DNA of 64,000 nucleotides, taken from contig CAMPET010000027.1 of assembly GCA_946803715.1 (NCBI GenBank), forward strand, positions 119,405 through 183,404, given 5' to 3'. Under the pieces are notes generated by a model. It was not told the DNA's origin and ran no database searches. It saw nothing but the letters and a program-made list of their open reading frames with translations. Made by a program: the position numbers and the translations under genes. Shown one piece after another: positions 51,401 to 61,188 of this stretch (position 1 is the stretch's first letter; each line of letters starts with the position of its first letter). Source of the DNA: Beroe ovata. Lineage: Eukaryota; Ctenophora; Nuda; Beroida; Beroidae.

Positions 51401-54015
51401 NNNNNNNNNNNNNNNNNNNNNNNNNNNNNNNNNNNNNNNNNNNNNNNNNNNNNNNNNNNNNNNNNNACACACACACGTCACACACACACACGCACACATG
51501 ATATATTCAATGATAGATCATTCTCTCACCCCCTCAATAAATCATTCCCCTCGCTACACAAGCTCTTATCCGGTTCTGTATTAATTTCAGAAATGGAGGA
51601 TGTTCTTCCCCATCACGTTTGTCATGTCCATCCTGTGGATTGCTGTCTTCTCCTACCTCATGGTCTGGTGGACTGAAACACTCGGTCGAACTATCGGCCT
51701 CGGCGCCAAACCTGAGGTTAGTCTAAAGCCAAGTGAGCTATCCCTTTAATCCAACTTGAGGTGAGTCCAAGATCACCTTACAAAAAAGGTGCCACAAGTC
51801 ACTTGACGATAAGGTGTCACAAGTCACTTGACGATGTGTTCGGTTATATAGATTATCTTGTATTGACGCGCACAAGACAGATGTTAGTGTGTCGCATGCC
51901 AATCATCTTTGCGTACACGTCTTGTAAAGCGCGAATTTGTTGTACATCGCACTTCGAATTTCTTGAAAAACTTTGGATTATTCGGAAAAGTATTCCAAAA
52001 AAAGCATATTATTCGGAAACCCACTAAAATAATGCGTGAGATGTTCGAATAATTATTATTCGAAAAAAATCCATTCCTAGAGAGCTAGAGTAATTGTAAT
52101 TGCATAACTGATGCTATGTATGTGTATTATTATGGAGTGTAACGTCAGAGTTATTGTTCGAGCTGTGAATAATGAGCCTATTCGAGATTTAATTGGTGTT
52201 CATTATCTCTCCTTTGTGTTTGTCATTACATGCATTAGATCGAATTTGAAGCGCGTGTCGTGGTAGCCGGCTTCTGGGTACGGAAAGCCTATTAAGTATT
52301 AATGAAATTGACAATTTAGGAATTATAGGAATCACCTGGATAAATCATAATATTGGAAGATTGATAATCCCCGGGTAATTAATTGGTAGTTAATTGTCAA
52401 TCAAACACTGCACGTATCCATCTCGGAACTATTACACTGAGAACGTACCTGTATACCTGAATAATATATACGTAACCTTGGCAACAATGCAATCCAAATA
52501 TAGTTTATTGGAAATATGCTGCTTATTCGTCTTCTATATCTATATGGATAGCGTTATAGCTTCATAGCTATCGAACACACCAAACCGATATGAAATCACG
52601 TCAAACGGACATGTTGGAATAGAAAAGTAGAGAAAATCATCACAAATAGCCACACTATTATAATATGATAGTGAGTCTCAACCTACTTCACACTGGGTTA
52701 AGGAATTTTACATTGGTGCAGTATCATGGTCAAACATACATACACGACTATTTGATTGCTTGAACAATACATAGGTAATTGCCTGGAATGAATGCAGTAG
52801 AGCACTGAACTTGAGACTGTCAACTTGTCAGATTAAATGCAACATTGTATTCTATCGAAATGTACATTCGTTCATGGTTGTCACTCCACAAAGAAGTGAG
52901 CAAATTGAAATGTTCGCGAATGTCCTTGGAATTTGGAAGGAATTTGAAATTTCACTGTCGCTATGTGTATGTCGTTAGTTGTATGTGACATGAAGAGTTC
53001 GTATGTGGAACAAAATGACAAACAGCCCTCATTGCAGTTCATTCAGTTTGACATAACTTAATGAATATTTTCGACATGTTTAACATTTGTTACAAATTTC
53101 AGTTGCGAGTTTTTATGATTTGCGAGTTTTATGATAAATGCGAAATTGTGTGAGCAAATATTTTGGTAAAGATTATGCGCATTTGTGTAGCGCGCGATGC
53201 GAATACTGCGTAAAGGTCATCTTGTTTGTAGCAGTTGGTATAACAGAGAGAAATTTGCTTCACCAATGAAAAAGGTAGGTAATTGAAACGTAGTAATATT
53301 AGTGATAACGTAAATACAAAACTGAGTTAACGACACACAGTCAACTGGGAGCAAGGGTATTTTAGAGTGAAGTACAGAAAGATCGAAAGAAGAAATTAGA
53401 AATATAGATTAATTCTATGATTTATGCGCGTGCATGTTTCCACTTTCTATGCGCGCTAAGCGTGGGACCTATTTTAAGCCTTACAAATTTGGTTATTATG
53501 CACCCACTCTGCACTCATTAAGATATTTTCAGATCATGGGTTTGACACTGATCGCTGCAGGAACCTCAGTTCCTGACCTCATCACCAGCGTGATTGTCGC
53601 TAGGAAAGGTCTTGGAGACATGGCTGTCTCTAGCTCACTTGGGAGCAACTTATTCGACATATGCGTTGGGTAAGTCATGGTGTGTCACCGCATATTTTTG
53701 TGTAATTCGTATTGATATTAAATATGAACCGAGTTTTTGACAGAATAGATACTCACCACCGCCCTCTCCAGCCTACCCATCCCGTGGATGTTGGCGATTG
53801 CCATCGGAAAAGATATCGAAGTTGAAGCAGACGGGATGTTCTGCTCTGTTCTCATGTTATTTGCTATGTTGATAGCTATCATTTGCATTATTGCAATTAG
53901 TAAGTGGCAAATGACCAAACTCTTGGGATGCTCGATGTTCCTGTCATACTTTGTGTACCTAGCGATCGCGCTGTGCATGGGGTTGGGAGTGATCAGCTGC
54001 ATTTTCGACAAGTAG
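36484..54015 (+). CDS. K+-dependent Na+/Ca2+ exchanger (NCKX/SLC24 family)
   Basis: Plasma-membrane exchanger that moves Ca2+ and K+ out for Na+ in. Exons: 36484-37257, 37422-37593, 38101-38148, 39379-39575, 41463-41492, 44275-44448, 49460-49525, 50404-50589, 51591-51716, 53533-53669, 53772-54015. Phases agree throughout and give 717 residues. A signal-like N-terminus (residues 1-21) is followed by a short Cys-rich extracellular part. The alpha-1 repeat is at about 99-125 ([17 protein letters not shown], with the transport Glu). A cytoplasmic loop of about 290 residues is assembled from small exons and ends in an acidic [11 protein letters not shown] stretch. The alpha-2 repeat is at about 593-637 ([17 protein letters not shown] and GSNLFD, carrying the Asp residues important for Ca2+ and K+ binding in NCKX2). 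The loop exons are the least certain part, since they rest on splice sites and phase. Which SLC24 member it matches cannot be told. Confidence 0.92.
39970..40080. repeat. (GT)n microsatellite with assembly gap
   Basis: GT-rich tract interrupted by 37 N (39996-40032) in an exchanger intron. Open frames across it are artefacts. Confidence 0.95.
46155..46245. repeat. Short palindromic minisatellite
   Basis: About six copies of a 15-16-bp unit, cacctaggtagta, each carrying the palindrome cctagg. It lies in the long exchanger intron 44449-49459 and is preceded by gtaggtaggtacctacc. Confidence 0.85.
51308..51495. repeat. (CA)n microsatellite with assembly gap
   Basis: CA-rich sequence on both sides of 139 N (51328-51466), in the exchanger intron about 100 bp before the exon at 51591. 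Confidence 0.95.
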
Positions 54016-54352
54016 CTGTTGAAGTCGCTCCTTTCATCCCGTATATAATCTGCGTCGACACAATCTATATCAATCAAGACTTTGGGGAAATTAGTCAAGT
54101 AAAAAGCAGTATTCACGCCGCCCTGGGCCGCCAGTTCCAGAGTAGTTATGGAGGAAGGAATAAACAGCAAATATCGGCGGATGCCATGCCTCCAAAGGAC
54201 GCCTCACAGCGACTCTCAATCAATCATTCGTGCGTGTCATGCATGAAATTTGTTCCTCAATGAAAGTGACTATGAAACATGAATCAGCGATTGGTGGAAC
54301 ATTCCTTTCTATGCCAAAACCATCTTGCGTCTCATTATGTAACTTGTTATCC

Positions 54353-54358
54353 AATAAA
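54353..54358 (+). terminator. Candidate polyadenylation signal of the exchanger
   Basis: AATAAA about 340 bp after the stop codon, in a plausible 3' untranslated region. Confidence 0.5.
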
Positions 54359-54950
54359 CAGTGAACAAAAATAGATTCCACTCCTCATTCTTCCTACAAA
54401 TCGAAACATTATTGGCACAGAAAACGCAATTTGACAAGCAAAGCTTCAAGTTGGAGTGATACTTCATTTATATTGCAAGAAATGATATGCAAGAGAGCGA
54501 AAATTCGTAAAGGATGAAATCCACTTAATGAAAATGGTTTCCTCTTTTCCATTCTTCTCAATCTATATCTTGAAAATTTTTGGGTTCTATTACAATTTTT
54601 ATGATGAGTGAACTTGGAGTTTAATGATGAACCGTTCAGTTGCGTACTTTTTTAGTTTTATGCTAGCTTGGAGCACGAGTTTTGCCCCCGAATGCGATAG
54701 GAAGATTCCCAATTATAATTACGAGTACGAGTTCGCGGATAAGACGGTTGAGTTATAGAAGTTGCATGAGTAACGACAAGAGTTCATTTATTCTCGTTGG
54801 AGTCTGTAAATAAGCGAGAGTACCCGACTTCTTTAGTGGCAGTTGCTTTTATTAGCAGTCGCAAAGTGAGAAGACGTCTCTCATTTGCAAACAGAGTCAA
54901 AAGAGGATCGATGAACTTTCTGCTATTGGTAAAATACCTTCGTAGTAATA

Positions 54951-55036
54951 TGATGATTATGATAATAATAATAATAATAATATTTATCTCTACCTATNAT
55001 CTACAGATGCCGCGAGGGGCTTGCCAGCCCCTTGAT
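54951..55036. repeat. ATA microsatellite joined to a MITE terminus
   Basis: An (ATA)n run (about 54953-54982), then an N at 54998, then ctacagatgccgcgaggggc with a gccagccccttgata end, the 3' terminus of the 5463-5632 element. The rest of that element is missing at the N. Confidence 0.6.
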
Positions 55037-55698
55037 AAGCCATAATAATATTCCTCCTATAGTTATACAGTACTATAATTTATGAATATACGCAGTGTAA
55101 CTATGATATTTATAGTACATAGGAATTGAAATTTCGCGGGAAGATGCCTGTGAATTGAGTTTTTGACTTTTCTAGTTTAACGGCAACTTTTTGCCAAATC
55201 AACTTCAAATTTCGCGAAATACTACTTTGATCAGGCTACACACATAATTTCATGATACAATTCACTGGCGTTTTTCGCTGATAGGTTCGTGTTAATTATA
55301 TGAGCATAGAATATACAGGCATTCATCAAAAATGCAAAAACAGGAGAATATCTGTTCCCTTGATGATCAATTTCCAGCAATCAAGAAGGGTTTTCGGTAT
55401 GCTTACCATTTTCAAGTAAGAGCGATAACGGTGCAGCCACACTATTCGTTGGGATATTTAGCACTCAGTAGTATCAAAGTTTGAAAATAGTATTTGAGAT
55501 TTTTATTATATGAGTGATCTTGTTAATATGTTCAGTACGGATGATGATATATGAATTGTGTTAAATTTTATCAAGTTTGAACTGGAATATTATGAAATTA
55601 AGTACTCATGATTGTAGAAATACCAGAGTTTACTTTTCTTTACGGATGTCGCATGATCATGACGCGTATCCTCATTCTGACAGTCATGCAGTGTCAGG

Positions 55699-57575
55699 GT
55701 GAGGTATGTTGACGTAATTGTATGGTGGATCAGGAGGGTCACAGAATTTCATCTCTATAAAATAGAATTTGACCCTTCTGATCCATACACGTGGATCACA
55801 GAGTTCACAGAGTTCACCGGTGACCCTCCTGCTCCTCATTGCTCATGCTCATGCGCTTCTCTAGCTCTGGGGTCAATGCCATGCGATCACAATGAAAGTC
55901 CGCGACGCGGACACGAAATTCGGTGACCATGACCATGACCCTCGTTGCTCAATTGATCGGATCGTCATCCAACTGACGTGGCCGTGGATCAAAATTACTA
56001 ATAAATTACTATCAAGCAGGGTCACGTCGCGTCCCTCGAATCCAATTTGACCCCAAAAAGTTAAGCGGCAAGCGCACGTCGCGTGGCCGTGGATCAGCTC
56101 AGAATAGTCATCCGACGCGAACCGAAAGCATGAGCAGAAGGTGAACTCGAGAATTTCGCTTCGTGCGACCGTGCGTGCGTGCGCGGCGCAAATTTATTCT
56201 CAGACATCGACTTCCTATTCTAATTGTTTCCGCAATCCCGCGCTGCGTGACGGCCCAAATACAGACTATATAAGTATACTCCGCGTCATTCGCGCGCGCC
56301 GCGTCTCCTTTCTACGACGCGCGACGCGACTTTTCAGTTCACTGAGTAGAACAGGGGCGAACAAAATGTGCAAAGTGCAGCATCGCCCGACAAAAGCCGC
56401 GCGAATATAATTTGCGCGCGAAATGAAATTATCGACAGGGGCTATCATGTCATTGACTGTGCACACGTTGCGCGCCCCTGTTCTACTCAGTGAACTGAAA
56501 AGTCGTAGAAAGGAGACCACGGAGACGCGCAGCGCGCGCGGAGTATTTGGGTCACGCAGCGCGGGAACATCATTGACAGCAAAAAAATTCGGCATCATCG
56601 ATGAAAATGGTCAAAACTCAAAGGCGAAGTCAAATATGAAATAGCATCCTCTTATTGGTTATCAATTATTATCGCGCCGCGCAATGCTCGAATGATATAG
56701 ATACTATATTACTATATTACTATGTGGCAGCTTTTGCATTGCATGATTATGTCGGCATTTTGTCCGATCCTGCTCAGCTTCCCTTGATGGAGGCTAGTGA
56801 TTGTATTAATGATTAAATGCCGAAATAGGGCTCGAAATTATAGAATTCCATGTTGTCATTCCATATGGGAAGTTCTTTATATGAAGTCCTCTATATGGAA
56901 GTTCTTTATATGAGTACCTTGAAAAAAGGTTATATAAAGAGAGCCTGGACCTGAACGGCCCACAAGAGGATTATCCCGAGANATAAAATAGAATTTGACC
57001 CTTCTGATCCATACTCGTGGATCACAGAGTTCACCTTAGGTGACCCTCCTGCTCCTCATTGTTCATGCGCTTCTCTAGCTCTGCATGGGGTCGATGCCAA
57101 GTGCGACAATGAAAGTCCACGACCGCGACGCGAGCACGAAATTCGGTGACCATGACCATGACCCTCTTTGCTCTTGATCCAACTTACGTGGCCGTGGATC
57201 AAAATTAGATCAAGCAGGGTCACGTCCCTCGCCTCAAATCCAATTTGACGGCCCCAAAAAAGTTAAGCGCAAGTGGATCAATATTGCGGCCGGATGTTAT
57301 CTGTCCACTCATGTTTCTTGCGCGCGCCAGCTTCATCGAAGGCCGATTTCGCTTCGGCCTTCGCGTCGATGAAGGCGCGCTTGCGCGAGAAACAGGTCAG
57401 GTAACATCTGACAAGTCGATGACTCGGTGACATGATAGCCCCGGCCCCTGTCGATAATTTCATTTCGCGCGCAAATTGTATTCGCGCGGCTTTTGTCGGG
57501 CGATGCTGCACTTTGCACACGTTGCGCGCCCCTGTTCTACTCAGTGGATTGAAAAGTCGCGTCGTAGCTAGCAGT
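55699..57575. mobile_element. GC-rich fold-back element cluster
   Basis: Includes a segment at about 55757-56080 that recurs at 56983-57275 (ataaaatagaatttgaccc ... aaaagttaagcg), the second copy starting at an N (56982). A large inverted repeat at about 56244-56567 has arms sharing cagttcactgagtagaacag and gctgcgtgac. A second fold-back at about 57295-57411 is centred on gaaggccgatttcgcttcggccttc. Inverted or direct remnants of the HECT-exon MITE family (gacaggggctatcatg) lie at 56435 and 57430. No credible gene. Confidence 0.65.
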
Positions 57576-58009
57576 CCTCTATATGGAAGTTCTTTATATG
57601 ATTACCTTGAAAAAAGGTTACTTAACAATGATAGTAATTTTTCAAGAATGCAAATGATTATTTGAGTTGATCCTCTGTCAAAATCATTCTATTCTATTCT
57701 GTTATTATATCATGTGTTGTGACCACATTTAATGGTTTTTCACAATTCACAATCTGTATTTGTATCTTTAATTTGTGTCTGTTATTGTCAGGTATCTGTT
57801 ATTGCTGATATGAATTTTGATCTTAATTTTATCTGAAATTGTTGTAATTGAAAGGTGATATTTAAACATCGTAGGATTTCTTCCTACCAAGGTGTTGGGC
57901 AATATCAATTGCATCCTTGACAGGCAATAAATCCCACCAGCCAGGGTAGAGAGTTATCTTACCAATTCAAGCAATAAATATCATTATTTATTACGTATCT
58001 TGCAGAAGA

Positions 58010-58717
58010 ATGGCATACACTATTGATAAAAGTCATGCTAAACTAGGATCATCAGGAGGCTTTGATATTGATATACCCACCTCTCAACGTCAAACTTGTC
58101 GGAAATTGAGTTTAAGAAGAAACTACATTTTTGATGCGGATATGATCATCAAAGACTTTACAGCATTAACCTGGTTATGTTTGTCTGCTAATGCTCTTAC
58201 AGAATTCCCTAAGTGTATAGGCAGCTTATCTGGATTGAAACATTTATATATCAGTAACAATAAGATTTCAAAAATTGAACACCTCAAGGGATGTTTGAAT
58301 CTTAACACATTGGAAATAAGACATAACCAACTTACAGAAATTAATGGTATATGGCATATGGAAAATTTGCTAAATTTTTCTGCTAGTGGTAATCATATAA
58401 AGACAATTGAACCAAATGATATTCCACCCAAAGTTGAAATTCTTGGCCTTTTTGGAAACAACTTATCTGATGTTGATGAGCTTGTAGCAGCATTGTCAAA
58501 TCTGAAATGCTTGAGAAAGTTGTTTATTGGTGCTAATCCATTCTGTGGTAACTTGCCATTGAAAAAAGAGTTCAATTACATAATTCATCATGGGTACTCT
58601 ACAAATGGATTTAAGAGATCTAAACTTGATCCAGAGTTTCGTGACATAGATGAACTTTTTGGTACTATCAAAAAAGCATGTCCAGCTATCAGCAATATTG
58701 ACAGCAATATTGTGTGA
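58010..58717 (+). CDS. Leucine-rich-repeat protein, intronless
   Basis: 235-residue protein of unknown role. Residues 30-165 form about six leucine-rich repeats: CRKLSLRRNYI, LTWLCLSANALTEFP, LKHLYISNNKISKI, LNTLEIRHNQLTEI, LLNFSASGNHIKTI and VEILGLFGNNLSDV. A C-terminal cap region with LRKLFIGANPFCG follows. There is no signal peptide or membrane segment, so it is probably a cytosolic protein-interaction scaffold. The single exon and AT-rich codons resemble the PMS2 gene and differ from the intron-rich neighbours. A ttgcag just before the ATG could be the acceptor of a non-coding first exon. I cannot match it to a named LRR family. Confidence 0.85.
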   Translation: MAYTIDKSHAKLGSSGGFDIDIPTSQRQTCRKLSLRRNYIFDADMIIKDFTALTWLCLSANALTEFPKCIGSLSGLKHLYISNNKISKIEHLKGCLNLNTLEIRHNQLTEINGIWHMENLLNFSASGNHIKTIEPNDIPPKVEILGLFGNNLSDVDELVAALSNLKCLRKLFIGANPFCGNLPLKKEFNYIIHHGYSTNGFKRSKLDPEFRDIDELFGTIKKACPAISNIDSNIV

Positions 58718-59038
58718 GATGGGTCTCAGTCTTTTTCCTTAGTTCACATCTTATTTAGTAGTTTTTCATATCTCCCCAAATCTTGAATCATTATTTTTCT
58801 CTTCTTTATTGATATTTGATATTCATGTTGTGCTAGTCAATACAATATACATCTCAGCTGGTTCAAACTACATACACGAGATGGAATCTGCTACTCTTCT
58901 TATGTGTATCAAGGACTTACCTTTAGATGATAGTCTCAAGTATCTCCTAGATAGTTTAATGTAAATACATTCCATTTTGCAACCAACCAGTTTCATCAAT
59001 ATTCGGTTTTTTCTCATCTTAGCTTTGTTTTACTAGGT

Positions 59039-60473
59039 ATGGGGAACACTGTTGCATATGCCAAGTCCGTGGAACCTCTTGATCTCTCTGCAGTACCAGA
59101 AATTGATGTTAATGCTGAAGCAGTAGACATTTCTCCAAAATCAAATGAAGAGAGTACCAAATCATCAAACCCAGGATCTTTTGAGGAGCTGCCTAGGAAG
59201 GTATACCTTTTTGTACACCCTTCTGGATTTGAGCGATATGTTAATTGTGTATCTGGTATGTAAAAACAATATTTTCAGACTAAGGAGGTTATAGCAAACC
59301 CGTTTGAAGGATGCAGATTCACATGGAACAAGATGATTACAGAGCGGTTCCAGGCCTCACACACAATTAACTTGTCTTCATTTAAACCAGCAAGTTATAA
59401 GTTCGGGGCCACATATGTGGGGGACATGAAACTGGGCCCTAATGAACAGTACCCCATCCTTATCAGGTGTGAAATTAGCCTATGACTATAGTAAATACTT
59501 ATGTAATTAAGCAAGTGATATTCCTATCATAACACATTTTCAGTGAGTATGGGAGTGGCGTTGTCCAGTTTCAAGGAATTCATTCCTTCACAAAGGAGAT
59601 TCAAGCCAAAGCCGTGATACATGCAACTGACAAGACCTTCTCCATGTATCAAGCCGACATTGGCTATAAGGGTGACAACTGTTCATTGCAGCTGACAGGA
59701 GTCAATGCCAGTATCATCAATCCTCAGGGTATATGGGTCGGACACTACCTACAGGTTTTAATTAGTGGTCAGCACGAATCGCAGTTTAAAATAAGTATTA
59801 GAAAACTTGAGCTTACTTTGACTCTCATTAAACTCGGTTATACTGATGTTAAATAATCCTCAGAAACTAACGAATAGTCTGGCTCTCGGAGGAGAGTTGT
59901 TATACCAGCATGGGATGGGTGCTAAATCAGCAGCGCTCACATTCGGGGGACGTTACAAGGACGAAAACAGTGAATGTGAGTGTGTCATTGTCATTTGTCT
60001 CTCATCGTGAAGTATAAGTAGTGATATGACTCGCCGATATTTTATATTCATGGGCATTGTCAATAAACCCCTCATTTGACTACACCTCACTTGACTACAC
60101 CTCACCTAACTACTCCTCACTTAACTACTTCTCACTTAACTACTCCTCACTTATCTGCCCTATTTCAGTCGTGGTTAAAACAGGAGAGCAGGGCACTAAC
60201 CTGTGTTACTACTGTAAAGGTAACGAGCAAGTGGAATGTGCAGTAGAGTTCGAATACGTAAAGCAAATTGGGCAATCAGTCACGACGTTCGGATACTCTG
60301 TAGACCTCCCTAAAGGACTATCCAAGTTCAAGGGTTCAGTGGACAGTGACTGGAGTGTCACGGGAGTATTAGAAAAGCGATTTGAAGCTTTTCCCTTCTG
60401 TTTCACTCTCAGCGGTTTGTTGAACCATAAGAAAAATCAGGCGAAGTTTGGTATAGGCTTTACCATAGGATAG
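59039..60473 (+). CDS. TOMM40: Mitochondrial import receptor subunit TOM40
   Basis: Beta-barrel channel of the outer-membrane translocase, through which almost all nuclear-encoded mitochondrial proteins pass. Five exons (59039-59200, 59279-59466, 59544-59754, 59864-59975, 60169-60473) with agreeing phases encode 325 residues. After a short Ser/Glu-rich N-terminal arm (about residues 1-54) comes the porin-3 barrel: NPFEGCRFTWNKMI, FQASHTINLSSF, YKFGATYVGD, FQGIHSFTKEIQAKAV, YQADIGYKGDNCS, GELLYQHGMGAKSAALTFGGRY and a typical barrel end, KKNQAKFGIGFTIG. Length and order fit animal TOM40. The ATG directly follows tactag, so an upstream non-coding exon is possible. EIF3D begins about 470 bp downstream on the same strand. 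Confidence 0.95.
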
Positions 60474-60945
60474 GAAGGGGAAGTTAAGTTATTACACTAG
60501 GAAAAATCACAGTGTGCTGATGTGAGCTGGCAGTAGCTATACTGCCTGTCGGTCTTTGTGTCACATAGCACTTCTTCCTATTTGTCTCCATTGTCTGATT
60601 GTTATTGACCAATTCTCTACTGATATTTGTGGTAGAATGACCTTGCGGTACTCTTAGCCATGATAAACAGCCATTGTCTTCCTTTATAACCTTTGAAGTC
60701 TTGGATAAGTTGACCCTAATTGATACGGAAATCTTTATTATAAGTTGTTAGTAATTTTTACAGAACTACCAATTTTATTTATAATCTTGTTCGTTTATAT
60801 GATTTGGTGGTTAAGTCACCAACTGAGATAGGAACTACAGCTACCACTCTACTAGACGAAGTCATGTGATAATCTGAACTGTTCATTTCCTTCTGTCCAA
60901 ATCCCCCTATTTCACAGTTATGATTATTTCTCTCTATAGTTGTTA

Positions 60946-61125
60946 ATGACAATGGTACAATCGGAAGACGAGAAGCCCGACTTTGCGACTCCTGGTGTTG
61001 TAAACAACCCCGACGGGTGGGGTCCTATCTCGATCCCCGAGCAGTTTCGAGATATCCCTTATCAGCCATTCAGCAAGAGTGATAACCTGGGACAGGTAGT
61101 TGTCACAGTCCACAGACACACACAG

Positions 61126-61188
<63 letters not shown>

